NCBI RefSeq assembly: GCF_023544665.1
Contig: NZ_JAMJFL010000034.1
Location: 1 to 64,000, forward strand
DNA from: Streptomyces sp. YS415
GTDB taxonomy: Bacteria; Actinomycetota; Actinomycetes; Streptomycetales; Streptomycetaceae
Length of the DNA: 64,000 bases
Reading direction: 5' to 3'
Shown piece after piece: positions 52,673-61,172 of this stretch. The stretch's first letter is position 1. Each line of letters begins with the position of its first letter. The notes beneath the pieces were generated by a model. The model saw only the letters and a list, made by a program, of their open reading frames with translations, made no database searches and was not told where the DNA came from. Made by a program: the position numbers and the translations under genes.

Positions 52673-53698
52673 TCAGGTACGGGGACTCGTGGGGCCCTCG
52701 TCGTGCGGTGCGGAGAGCCGACCGGCTGTCCTGGGAGCGGCGTCCGGGGTGAACCACTGCGGGGTCGAGGACATCGCGTGCCTGGCCTGCGGACGGGGTT
52801 TCAGCCCTGGCAGGCGCAGTCCGCGGCGGCGGCGGTCCGGGCGGGGCCGTACCCGGTCGACGGCGGCCAGGCCCGCGCGGAACAGCGCGGCCGGTACGAC
52901 CAGGCAGACCAGGACCCAGAACAGGGTCACACCCCAGGGGCGGCCCACGTCCCAGGGCTGTTCGGCCATGACCTTGCCGCCGTACGTCAGCGAGACGGTG
53001 TAGCCGCCGTGCGCTCCGGCGGCCAGTTCGACGGGCAGTTCGACGCGCGCCTTGCCGCCGGGGCGGATCGTGCCGCGCCACTGCTGTTCCTGCCACTCCG
53101 GGGCGAACACCCCGTGCGAGGTGCCGACCCGGAAGACCGGATCCCGCACGGCCGAGGTGCCGACATTGCCGACCGTGAACACGAGCGTGCGGGAGGGCGG
53201 GGCGCCGAACCAGGTCAGCAGGGAGCTCGAGCCGTCGAGGCGGGTGTCGGTGAGGACGGCGAGACGTCCGCCGGACGCGTCCGCGGGCAGCGGTTCGACC
53301 GCGTGCCCGGCCACTTGGAAGGCGGCGTCGGCTTCGGCGGGCGCGCCCTGCACCGTGGCGACGTGCACCACGCACGGGCACGGCACCGGGGGCTCGGCCA
53401 CCGGCAGTCTCCGGCTGAACCGGCCTTCGGCGTCGGTCGTCACGGCCCGGCCGTCCGCGTTGGCACAGGAGTCGGTGCCCCCGGTCACGCCCGTCGAGGG
53501 CACCGACTGCCCGCAGATCAGGATCATCAGCAGGGCCCTGGGCCGCCAGCCCTCACCGGTGACGGTGACCGAACCTCCGGTGCCCGCCTGAGGGGCGGAG
53601 AGTCGCACGGTGGGCGGATCGGCGGCCGGGGCGGGCGCCGCCGACAGCGCGAGCAGCAGCAGAACGAGCAGCGCCGCGATCCGCACCTTGCCGTTCAC
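52673..53698 (-). CDS. Secreted, membrane-anchored protein of unknown function
   Basis: A 341-residue protein. Signal peptide residues 1-25 (IAALLVLLLLALSAAPAPAA) are followed by a beta-rich domain resembling the neocarzinostatin/immunoglobulin-like folds (TVRLSAPQAGTGGSVTVTGE). A second beta domain follows (about 165-250; TLVFTVGNVGTSAVRDPVFR), then a membrane segment (about 258-280) and a basic cytoplasmic tail. Cysteines in LICGQS, DSCANA and CPCVVH may form disulfides. It follows the LPXTG-type gene by 87 bp on the same strand, so the two surface proteins probably work together. Confidence 0.8.
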   Translation of the reverse strand: MNGKVRIAALLVLLLLALSAAPAPAADPPTVRLSAPQAGTGGSVTVTGEGWRPRALLMILICGQSVPSTGVTGGTDSCANADGRAVTTDAEGRFSRRLPVAEPPVPCPCVVHVATVQGAPAEADAAFQVAGHAVEPLPADASGGRLAVLTDTRLDGSSSLLTWFGAPPSRTLVFTVGNVGTSAVRDPVFRVGTSHGVFAPEWQEQQWRGTIRPGGKARVELPVELAAGAHGGYTVSLTYGGKVMAEQPWDVGRPWGVTLFWVLVCLVVPAALFRAGLAAVDRVRPRPDRRRRGLRLPGLKPRPQARHAMSSTPQWFTPDAAPRTAGRLSAPHDEGPTSPRT

Positions 53699-53785
53699 GT
53701 CACCTCTCCCGTCGACTCGACGTCCGCACCCGTGCCGACCGCACCGGCCGGCGGCATGGACGGCTCCCGCGGTGGTACGGGGGAT

Positions 53786-54463
53786 TCAGCGCCGTACCGT
53801 CCGCTCGCGCCGCGTCAGCCACAGCGCGCCCGCAGCGCCCGCGAGGAGCACGGTGCCGCCGAGGGTGCCGAGGGCGACGGCCGAGTCCTCGGGGCCGGTC
53901 TGCGGGAGTTCGGCGCCGGAGCCGCTGGAGGGCGAGCCGGTGTCGCCGCCGCCGGCCGCCTTCACGTCGAGCTTCAGCGCGGGGCCGGGGCCGTTCGACG
54001 GGGTGCACGTGGTCGTCGTGCCGAGCGCCTTGATGGTGAGCACCCCCGGGGTGAAGGTGACCTCGCCGGACTTCTTCGGCGTATAGGTGCCGGTCAGGTC
54101 GCTGATCTTGATGGGGGTGTTGGCGGGAACGGCCTCCTGGTTCGCCGGGCCCGTCACCGTCATGGTGCCGCTGTCGGCGCCGCCGAGTTCGATGGTGGCG
54201 CTGGGGTTCATCGCCCCCTTGCCCAGCTCGACGGGGCTGGAGGAGACACCCTTCTGCCACGACATGGTGATCGTGTAACCGCCGCCGCTCCCGGCGCTCT
54301 TGATGTCGATGGGCGAGACGGCGTTCTTGTCACCGATCGGTGTCTTGCACTGGTAGTTGACGTCGACGACCTCGGCCCGGGCGGCGGGGGCGGCCATCAG
54401 CACCGCCGAGCCGGCCAGGGCCGCGACGGACGCGAGTGCGGCGCTTCGTTTCCGGTACGACAC
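53786..54463 (-). CDS. Sortase-anchored surface protein (LPQTG motif)
   Basis: A 225-residue exported protein. A signal peptide (1-31, ending APAARA) precedes a beta-sandwich domain with two cysteines (YQCKT and TTCTPS), a Gly/Ser linker, and a C-terminal sorting signal ELPQTGPEDSAV followed by a hydrophobic segment and RRERTVRR. A sortase would cut in LPQTG and join the protein to peptidoglycan. It probably forms an operon with the next membrane-anchored protein. I do not recognise its binding function. Confidence 0.88.
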   Translation of the reverse strand: MSYRKRSAALASVAALAGSAVLMAAPAARAEVVDVNYQCKTPIGDKNAVSPIDIKSAGSGGGYTITMSWQKGVSSSPVELGKGAMNPSATIELGGADSGTMTVTGPANQEAVPANTPIKISDLTGTYTPKKSGEVTFTPGVLTIKALGTTTTCTPSNGPGPALKLDVKAAGGGDTGSPSSGSGAELPQTGPEDSAVALGTLGGTVLLAGAAGALWLTRRERTVRR

Positions 54464-54549
54464 GGTTTCCGCTCCCTCTCGATTCCTGACGGCACATCAG
54501 ATCGGCCGTCAAGGTACGCCCGGGGCCCGGAGGAGGGAAGACACGATGC

Positions 54550-54575
54550 GCGCCGGAGTTGTGGCGATCCGGCGC
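54550..54575. promoter_or_regulatory. Inverted repeat upstream of the LPQTG protein gene
   Basis: GCGCCGGA (54550-54557) and TCCGGCGC (54568-54575) form a perfect 8-bp inverted repeat with a 10-nt centre, between the anti-sigma stop and the LPQTG gene start on the same strand. It could be a terminator for the former or an operator for the latter. Confidence 0.4.
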
Positions 54576-54630
54576 ACAGGGAAGGAGGGTCGAGTGGAGG
54601 CGATGGCCAGGGGATGACCCGGGGTAACCC

Positions 54631-55155
54631 CTAGGCGGGGGCGCCGAGCTCCGCCCAGACCGTCTTGCCGGTGACTCCGGGGGCCCGTACGACCCCCCAG
54701 TCCAGGCAGAGCCGCTGCACGATGAACATGCCGTGGCCGCCGGGGCGGCTCGCGCGGTGCGGGGTGCGGGGCGCGGGCTGACCGGCGCCCCGGTCGGAGA
54801 CCTCCAGCCGGATCACCTTGTTGTCGCAGGTGACCCGGAGCTGCTCCGGCCCCTCGGCGTGCAGGCAGGCGTTGGTGACCAGCTCGGAGACGACCAGCAG
54901 CACGTCCTCCGCCGCGGCCCGCTGATCGGCGGTGGCGGCCGGCAGCCAGCCCCACGCGTACAACGCCTGCCGGGTGAAGTCACGCGCGAGCGGCACGACT
55001 CCGCTCTCCCCGACGAGGCTGAGGCTGCGGACCTGCCGGCCCGTCACCGGTTCGGACGGCACGGACGGCACGGACGCCTCCCCGTCGGACACCCCGGAAG
55101 CGCCGCTGGGCTCGGGGCCGCGGTCGCCCGGCGAGAAGGGCCGGGTGGTGCTCAT
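54631..55155 (-). CDS. Anti-sigma regulatory factor (serine kinase-like HATPase, RsbW/SpoIIAB type)
   Basis: A 174-residue protein with a disordered N-terminus (1-40) and a GHKL ATPase domain: SELVTNACLHAEGPE (N box), LEVSDRGAGQP (G1-like) and GGHGMFIVQRLCLDWGV (G2). Such proteins bind a SigB/SigF-type sigma factor and phosphorylate an antagonist. The STAS gene and sigma gene next to it make a complete partner-switching set. From memory, this locus in S. coelicolor carries prsI, arsI and sigI; I leave the symbol empty because I cannot confirm the assignment. Confidence 0.87.
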   Translation of the reverse strand: MSTTRPFSPGDRGPEPSGASGVSDGEASVPSVPSEPVTGRQVRSLSLVGESGVVPLARDFTRQALYAWGWLPAATADQRAAAEDVLLVVSELVTNACLHAEGPEQLRVTCDNKVIRLEVSDRGAGQPAPRTPHRASRPGGHGMFIVQRLCLDWGVVRAPGVTGKTVWAELGAPA

Positions 55156-55376
55156 CAGCGCTTCACCTCACCGATTCACCAGTTCAGGTTGGAAGAAGAC
55201 AGTCACTACAGAGGTCCGCTCGACTACCCACGCCGCCATGACAGCGACATGTCCCGGGTGTCTCCTGCCCGAGCGGACCGGCGAAACACCCCTGTATTCG
55301 GTACGAATCGCGTGACGTCCGGAGAGTGGCGTTCCACAAGGGACGGCGGATGCGGCGCAGGGGGCCGCCATCACCG

Positions 55377-55766
55377 TCAGCCGGCCTCGTCGCTCAGTGC
55401 GGATTCGAGGCTGTCGTGGACGGTGAAGACCGCCTCCGCCCCGGTGATCTCGAACACCCTGGCCACCACCGGCTGCATCGCCGCGAGATGGACGCCGCCC
55501 CCGGCGGCCTCCGCCTTCAGGCGGGCGCCGAGGAGCACATTGAGCCCTGTCGAGTCACAGAAATCCAGCCGCGCACAGTCGACGACCAGCCTGCTGAAGC
55601 CCTTCCCGAGGCACTCCTCGAGGGGCTCACGCAACAAATCGGCGGTGTGGTGATCCAACTCACCTACGGGGGTCACGACGGCACTGGAGCCCTCTTCCCG
55701 CACCTCCACCAGAAGTCGGCCAGACTGTGCGCTGCCGACTGTCCCGCGGTCCATGCCGTGTCTCAC
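55377..55766 (-). CDS. Anti-anti-sigma factor (STAS domain)
   Basis: A 129-residue STAS protein: VTPVGELDHHTADLLREPLE at the start of the fold, and RLVVDCARLDFCDSTGLNVL with the regulatory serine in the DSTG motif that an anti-sigma kinase would phosphorylate. When unphosphorylated it would bind the anti-sigma factor and free the sigma factor. The GTG at 55766 has AGGA at 8 bp; ATG 55754 is an alternative. It is divergent from the sigma gene and upstream of the anti-sigma gene on the same strand. Confidence 0.9.
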   Translation of the reverse strand: MRHGMDRGTVGSAQSGRLLVEVREEGSSAVVTPVGELDHHTADLLREPLEECLGKGFSRLVVDCARLDFCDSTGLNVLLGARLKAEAAGGGVHLAAMQPVVARVFEITGAEAVFTVHDSLESALSDEAG

Positions 55767-56006
55767 TCCCGACGTCCTGGGTGCTGAATGACGCCCTCGA
55801 ACATTACGCCTTCCGCGCGCCCTTCGACACCCGAACATCTACCCGCAAACGGACATTTGCCAACAGAACGCACTTGCGAGGACCTCAGGAAACCGGGTAG
55901 GGCTAGTAGAGACACGAAAACCAACACGGCCGGCTTTGGAGGCGCCGCACACCGCAGTGCACGCATTGGCATCGGCAGCCATATGCCGAGAACGATGGAG
56001 GACATC

Positions 56007-56900
56007 ATGTCACCCCGGCTCGACGCATCGCATACCCACGAAGCGACGTCGGCTTCCCCCCCGGAACATCTGGATCCCATCGAGCAGGACGACCTACTCG
56101 CCGGCCTGCCGGAGATACCTCCGTACGACGAGGTGGGGCCGGTGGACGCACGGGCCCTGTCCAAGACCCTCTTCCAGCGCCTGGAGTCGCTGGAGGAAGG
56201 CACCCCCGAGTACTCGTACGTCCGCAACACGCTCGTCGAACTCAACCTCGCGCTGGTCAAGTTCGCCGCCTCCCGCTTCCGCTCCCGCAGCGAGCCCATG
56301 GAGGACATCATCCAGGTCGGCACCATCGGCCTGATCAAGGCGATCGACCGCTTCGAGCTCAGCCGTGGAGTCGAGTTCCCCACTTTCGCGATGCCTACCA
56401 TCGTGGGTGAGATCAAGCGCTTCTTCCGGGACACCTCCTGGTCCGTGCGGGTGCCGCGCAGACTCCAGGAACTCCGGCTCGACCTGGCGAAGGCGGGCGA
56501 CGAACTCGCCCAGAAGCTCGACCGCTCCCCGACGGTGGCCGAACTCGCCGAGCGCCTGGGTCTGACCAAGGACGAGGTCGTCGAGGGCATGGCGGCGTCG
56601 AACGCGTACACCGCCTCCTCACTGGACGCCCAGCCGGAGGAGGACGATTCCGAGGGCGCGCTCGCCGACCGCATCGGCTACGAGGACCACGGGCTCGAAG
56701 GCATCGAGTACATCGAGTCGTTGAAGCCGCTGATCGCCGAACTCCCGTCCCGGGACCGCACGATCCTCTCCCTGCGGTTCGTCGCGGGCATGACCCAGTC
56801 GGAGATCGGTGAGGAGCTCGGCATCTCGCAGATGCACGTCTCCCGGCTGCTGGCCCGCACCCTGGTGAGGCTCCGCAAGGGGCTGACGGTCGAGCAGTGA
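56007..56900 (+). CDS. SigB/SigF/SigG-type RNA polymerase sigma factor (probably SigI)
   Basis: A 297-residue group 3 sigma factor. Region 2 has EYSYVRNTLVELNLALVKFA and EDIIQVGTIGLIKAIDRFEL. Region 3 has IVGEIKRFFRDTSWSVRVPR, and region 4 has LPSRDRTILSLRFVAGMTQS and the helix-turn-helix EIGEELGISQMHVSRLL. The ATG at 56007 follows GGAGGACATC at ideal spacing; ATGs at 55983 and 55995 are less likely. Stress- or development-related control through the adjacent anti-sigma and STAS proteins is expected. A very strong terminator follows. Confidence 0.93.
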   Translation: MSPRLDASHTHEATSASPPEHLDPIEQDDLLAGLPEIPPYDEVGPVDARALSKTLFQRLESLEEGTPEYSYVRNTLVELNLALVKFAASRFRSRSEPMEDIIQVGTIGLIKAIDRFELSRGVEFPTFAMPTIVGEIKRFFRDTSWSVRVPRRLQELRLDLAKAGDELAQKLDRSPTVAELAERLGLTKDEVVEGMAASNAYTASSLDAQPEEDDSEGALADRIGYEDHGLEGIEYIESLKPLIAELPSRDRTILSLRFVAGMTQSEIGEELGISQMHVSRLLARTLVRLRKGLTVEQ

Positions 56901-56922
56901 CGGCCGCCCTCCCTCGTACCTG

Positions 56923-56966
56923 CCGAGGGGCCCGGTTCCGGTGGGAACCGGGCCCCTCGGCTTTTT
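56923..56966 (+). terminator. Rho-independent terminator after the sigma factor gene
   Basis: A perfect 17-bp stem (56923-56939 with 56944-56960), a 4-nt loop and a CTTTTT tail. Confidence 0.95.
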
Positions 56967-57074
56967 CTCCGCGCACCCCGTGAGTTACCCGGGGAAACCC
57001 TTTCCTCCCGGGTCGCCGTCCCGCACTATGTGCGGTCATACCCGCCAGTAGGGACGGGCACGAGGAGGCAGTGG

Positions 57075-58568
57075 ATGGCGTGGGCCGACGACAGCGACGT
57101 ACGGCTGACCGCGTTGCTGCGCGCCGACTCCGCCACCGCGTTCGCGGCGCTGCAGGAGCTGCGCGCCCGTCATCTGCCCGCCGTCCTGACGTACGCCCGG
57201 CTCTGCGCCACCGGCGACTTCGCGGCCCGGCAGCTGGCGGCTCAGGTCTTCACCCTCACCGCCCGGGAGACGGCCCGCGGGATCGACCCCGGCGGGCCCT
57301 GGCGGCACCGGCTCCTGCTGCTCACCGGGCGGCTGGCCGCGTCCTGGGCGGCGGACGAGCGCGCGGCGGGCCTCGATCCGGGGCTGCTGCTCGTGCTGAA
57401 CGCGGCGGGCCCGGCCGGTCCCGTCCCGCCCATGCTCGGCGCGTTCCACTCGCTCCCCGCGCGCGTGCAGGGCGTCCTCTGGTACACCGTCGTGGAGCGC
57501 GAACCGGCCGAGCGCACGGCCGCCTTCCTCGCCCTCACCCGCGAGGACGTGACCTACGGCACGGGCGCGGCCCTCCAGCAGCTCGGCCGCGCCTGCCTGC
57601 GCACCCGGCTGGCCGCCTCGGACGACCCAGACTGCCGTGACTTCCACCGGCTGATCGAGGAGGCTGTCCGGCCGGACAGCCCGCGCACGAGCACCGACCT
57701 GCACACCCACATGGCGCGCTGCGCGACCTGTACGGCCGCCTACGAGGAGCTGTCCGCCCTGCGGGACGACCCGCGCCGCGCCCTGGCCGAGGGGCTGCTG
57801 CCGTGGGCGGGGGCTGCGTACGTCATGGACGAACCGTCGCCCCGGGCCGCGGTCCCCGCTGCCGCGAGCGCCCCTTGGCCGCTGTCCCGGCGGTTCGCCC
57901 TGGTGTCGGCGGCGCTGGGGGTGGCGCTGGCGCCGCTGCTGGTCTTCCTGGTGACGCAGGGCGGCTCCCGCGAGGAGGGCCAGGAGCCGGTGAACGCGGT
58001 GCACACGCCGCCGAGTGCGCCGCCGGTCACGGTGACGGCGACCGTGTCGGCGACCCCGTCGTCCCCGGCGCCCTCGCCGACGTCCAAGGCGCCCTCCCCC
58101 ACGCGGAGTCCGGCGCCGCCGTCGCGGACGCCCGGTCCGGCGCCGACCCCCACGCCGTCGCACCGGCCGCCGGGCACCTCGTACGCGCGCGTGGTGAACG
58201 TCTCCAGCGGACTGTGCCTGGACGTCCGGGGCGGGGACTTCGAGAAGGGGACGGACGTCGTCACGGCGCCCTGCACGTCCTCCCGCACCCAGCTGTGGCG
58301 GGTGGACACCGGGCGCGGGGTCGTGCAGTCGGCCGCCGACCCGGAGTTCTGCCTGGACAGCCGCGGCTCCGTGGACCGGGGCGTCGGCATCTGGACCTGC
58401 GACTCGGTGCACGGGAGCAACGGCCAGAACCTGCGGTTCGCGGTCGACGCCCGCGGCGTGATCCGCCCGGGCATCGCCCCCGGCCACGCGGTGACACCGG
58501 CCGGGGACGGAGCGGTGGCGCTGGTGGCGGAGAGCGGGAGCGCGGGGCAGCGGTGGCGGGCGGGGTGA
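57075..58568 (+). CDS. Sigma-like/zinc-finger membrane protein fused to a ricin-type lectin domain
   Basis: A 497-residue protein. The N-terminal helical part (1-190) resembles degenerate ECF sigma regions (FAALQELRARHLPAVLTYAR). A putative anti-sigma zinc finger HMARCATC (HxxxCxxC, around residue 217) is next, then one membrane segment (about 277-297). A Pro/Ser/Thr-rich linker (310-370) leads to an extracytoplasmic ricin B-type lectin domain (373-497) with SGLCLDVRGGDFEKG, QLWRVD and the final QRWRAG QxW motif. The ATG at 57075 follows GAGGAGGCAGTGG. It may pass surface-sugar binding to transcription control; this is inference. Confidence 0.82.
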   Translation: MAWADDSDVRLTALLRADSATAFAALQELRARHLPAVLTYARLCATGDFAARQLAAQVFTLTARETARGIDPGGPWRHRLLLLTGRLAASWAADERAAGLDPGLLLVLNAAGPAGPVPPMLGAFHSLPARVQGVLWYTVVEREPAERTAAFLALTREDVTYGTGAALQQLGRACLRTRLAASDDPDCRDFHRLIEEAVRPDSPRTSTDLHTHMARCATCTAAYEELSALRDDPRRALAEGLLPWAGAAYVMDEPSPRAAVPAAASAPWPLSRRFALVSAALGVALAPLLVFLVTQGGSREEGQEPVNAVHTPPSAPPVTVTATVSATPSSPAPSPTSKAPSPTRSPAPPSRTPGPAPTPTPSHRPPGTSYARVVNVSSGLCLDVRGGDFEKGTDVVTAPCTSSRTQLWRVDTGRGVVQSAADPEFCLDSRGSVDRGVGIWTCDSVHGSNGQNLRFAVDARGVIRPGIAPGHAVTPAGDGAVALVAESGSAGQRWRAG

Positions 58569-58608
58569 GCGGCGGACCGCCGCCGGGCGACGGGACGCGT
58601 CGGGTGCG

Positions 58609-59817
58609 TCAGAGGACGCGTACGCCCTTGTGCCATACGCCGGTCACCAGGGGGACGCCCGGCCGGTAGGCCAGGTGGACATGGCTCGGGGCGTCGAGGA
58701 GGGTGAGGTCGGCGCGGGCGCCCGGGGTGATGCGGCCGACGTCCGTGCGGCGCAGGGCCGCGGCACCGCCCGCCGTGGCCGACCAGACCGCCTCGTCCGG
58801 CGTCATCCCCATGTCCCGTACCGCGAGCGCGATGCAGAAGGGCACCGACGAGGTGAACGACGAGCCCGGGTTGCAGTCGGTGGACAGGGCGACGGTGACG
58901 CCCGCGTCGAGCAGGCGGCGGGCGTTGGGCCACTCGGCGCGGGTGGAGAACTCGGCGCCGGGGAGCAGGGTGGCGACGGTGTTCCCGCCGGCCAGCGCGT
59001 CCACGTCGGCGTCGGTGAGGTGGGTGCAGTGGTCGGCGCTCGCCGCGTCGAGCTCCACGGCGAGCTGGACGCCGGGGCCGTAGGAGAGCTGGTTGGCGTG
59101 GATGCGGGGGTGCAGGCCCCGGGCCTTGCCGGCGGTGAGGATCGCGCGGGCCTGGTCGCCGTCGAAGGCGCCCTTCTCGCAGAAGACGTCGATCCAACGG
59201 GCGTACGGCGCACAGGCGTCGAGCATCTCGCCGGTGACGAGGGCGACATAGCCGGCCGGGTCGTCGGCGTGGTCCGGGGGGACGATGTGGGCGCCGAGGT
59301 AGGTCACCTCGTCGGTGTGGGCGGCGGCGATGCGCAGGGCGCGGGACTCGTCCTCGGTGGTCAGGCCGTACCCCGACTTGGTCTCGAACGTGGTCGTGCC
59401 CTGGCGGAGGGCCTCGGCGAGATAGCGGGTGAGGTTCCGCTCGAGTTCCTCGTCCGAGGCGGCGCGGGTGGCGGCGACGGTGGTGCGGATGCCGCCGGCC
59501 GTGTAACTGCGGCCTGACATGCGCGCGTTGAACTCCTGCGTGCGGTCCCCCGCGAAGACCAGGTGGGAGTGGGAGTCCACGAAGCCCGGCAGGACGGCCC
59601 GGCCCTGGGCGTCGACCCGGTTGTCAGTGGCGGGTGCTTTGCTTGATTCACCGGTCCACGCGATGCGGTCGCCGTCGACGACGACGGCCGCGTCCTGGAT
59701 CAGACCGAGGGGGGACCCTCCCCCACTCTCGAATTTGCTCGAGCGGGGGGACCCCCATCCGAGGGAGGGGTCGTTGGTGACCAGCGTGGCGATGTTGGTG
59801 ATGGCAGTGCTGCTCAT
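58609..59817 (-). CDS. hutI: Imidazolonepropionase
   Basis: A 402-residue metal-dependent amidohydrolase of histidine breakdown that opens imidazolonepropionate to N-formimino-L-glutamate. It has VLPGFVDSHSHLVFAGDR (metal-binding HxH), FETKSGYGLTTEDE, IHANQLSYGPGVQLA, SADHCTHL and LSTDCNPGSS (metal Asp). Residues about 21-37, reading GWGSPRSSKFESGGGSPL, are not a family feature but are encoded by a palindromic repeat lying in frame. The length is otherwise normal. It is the last visible gene of the hut operon, 20 bp after hutF. Confidence 0.95.
   Translation of the reverse strand: MSSTAITNIATLVTNDPSLGWGSPRSSKFESGGGSPLGLIQDAAVVVDGDRIAWTGESSKAPATDNRVDAQGRAVLPGFVDSHSHLVFAGDRTQEFNARMSGRSYTAGGIRTTVAATRAASDEELERNLTRYLAEALRQGTTTFETKSGYGLTTEDESRALRIAAAHTDEVTYLGAHIVPPDHADDPAGYVALVTGEMLDACAPYARWIDVFCEKGAFDGDQARAILTAGKARGLHPRIHANQLSYGPGVQLAVELDAASADHCTHLTDADVDALAGGNTVATLLPGAEFSTRAEWPNARRLLDAGVTVALSTDCNPGSSFTSSVPFCIALAVRDMGMTPDEAVWSATAGGAAALRRTDVGRITPGARADLTLLDAPSHVHLAYRPGVPLVTGVWHKGVRVL
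59709..59756. repeat. Short palindromic element in frame within hutI
   Basis: An imperfect palindrome. Outer GGGGG/CCCCC and inner CCCCC/GGGGG pairs flank CTCGA/TCGAG arms around ATTTGC. The pattern of a C-run, ACTCTCGA..TCGAG and a G-run matches small dispersed palindromes common in Streptomyces intergenic DNA. Here it encodes about 16 extra residues near the HutI N-terminus without breaking the frame. Confidence 0.7.
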
Positions 59818-59837
59818 GGCGTCCTCGTGGGTGGTCG

Positions 59838-61172
59838 TCAGGCGCGGAGTGCTTCGACGGCCCGCGCGAGGGCTTGCGGCACATCCGGTACGAGGGCGTG
59901 GACACCGTCGCGTACGACGTGCCGCCCGCCCACGATCGTGTGCCGTACGTCCGCTGCGGTCGCGGCGAATACGGCCGTCTCGGCCCCGAGTGCGGGCAGC
60001 GGCCCCGCAGTTCTGACCGAGTCCAGCGCGACCGTCGTCAGGTCGGCGAGCGCGCCCGTCCCGATCGCGCCGGCCTCGTCCCAGCCGAGTGCCGCGTGGC
60101 CGTCCGCGGAGGCGGCCCGGAGCAGGGCGGCGGCGGTCCAGTGGCCGCGGGTGCGGGTGCGCAGGCGCTCGTTGAGCTCCATCGCGCGTGCCTCTTCGAA
60201 CAGGTCGATGACGGCGTGGCTGTCGGAGCCGAGGCTGAGCGGGGAGCCCTGGCGCTGCAGGGCGGCCGCCGGCCCGATGCCGTCGGCGAGGTCCCGCTCG
60301 GTCGTCGGGCACATGCAGGTGCCGGTGCCGCTGCCGCCGATGAGGGCGATGTCCTCGTCCGTCAGGTGCGTGTTGTGGACTCCGGTGGTGCGGGGCCCGA
60401 GGACGCCGTGCTCGGCGAGGAGCCGGGTGGGGGTGCAGCCGTGGGCGGCGCGGCAGGCGTCGTTCTCGGCGGTCTGCTCGGACAGGTGCACATGCAGCGG
60501 GGCCCGCCGCTCCTCGGCCCACCGGGCCACGGTCGCCAACTGGTCGGCGGGCACGGCCCGTACGGAGTGGACGGCCGCCCCGATCCGCGCGTGATCCCGT
60601 TCCTTGAGAACTGAACAGCGTTCGGCCCAGGCGTCCGCGCTGCCGTCGCAGAAGCGGAGCTGGTGGGTGTCGGGCGGCTGCCCGAAGCCGGAGGAGAGGT
60701 AGGCGGTGTCGAGGAGGGTGATCCGGATGCCGGCGTCGGCGGCGGCCGCGATGAGGGCCTCGCCCATGGCGTTGGGGTCGGCGTAGGGGGTGCCGCCGGG
60801 GGCGTGGTGCAGGTAGTGGAACTCACCGACGGCGGTCACTCCGGCCAGTGCCATCTCGGCGTACACGGCCCGGGCGAGGGCGTGGTAGCTGTCGGGGCTG
60901 AGCCGGTCGGCCGTGGCGTACATGACCTCGCGCCAGGTCCAGAAGGTGCCGGAGCCGACCTGGACGGTGCCGCGCAGGGCGCGGTGGAAGGCGTGCGAGT
61001 GGGCGTTGGCCAGTCCCGGCAGGGTGAGCCCGCGGAGGATCTCGGCGCCGGGCGGCGGGGTTCCGGTTCCCTGGCGGACGGCGGTGATCCGCCCGTCGGT
61101 GACGTCGATCGCGACGCCGGGCTCGACATGGGTGCCGAGCCAGGCGTGCTCCAGCCAGTACGTCCGGGTCAC
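59838..61172 (-). CDS. hutF: Formimidoylglutamate deiminase
   Basis: A 444-residue amidohydrolase that turns N-formimino-L-glutamate into N-formyl-L-glutamate plus ammonia, marking the five-step histidine route. Motifs are LPGLANAHSHAFHRALRG (metal HxH), VGEFHYLHHAPGG, LHVHLSEQTAENDACR, GVHNTHLTDED and LSLGSDSHAVID (metal Asp). The ATG start overlaps the stop of the upstream M20 gene by 4 bp. Its product needs a formylglutamate hydrolase, for which the M20 enzyme is the local candidate. Confidence 0.95.
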   Translation of the reverse strand: MTRTYWLEHAWLGTHVEPGVAIDVTDGRITAVRQGTGTPPPGAEILRGLTLPGLANAHSHAFHRALRGTVQVGSGTFWTWREVMYATADRLSPDSYHALARAVYAEMALAGVTAVGEFHYLHHAPGGTPYADPNAMGEALIAAAADAGIRITLLDTAYLSSGFGQPPDTHQLRFCDGSADAWAERCSVLKERDHARIGAAVHSVRAVPADQLATVARWAEERRAPLHVHLSEQTAENDACRAAHGCTPTRLLAEHGVLGPRTTGVHNTHLTDEDIALIGGSGTGTCMCPTTERDLADGIGPAAALQRQGSPLSLGSDSHAVIDLFEEARAMELNERLRTRTRGHWTAAALLRAASADGHAALGWDEAGAIGTGALADLTTVALDSVRTAGPLPALGAETAVFAATAADVRHTIVGGRHVVRDGVHALVPDVPQALARAVEALRA

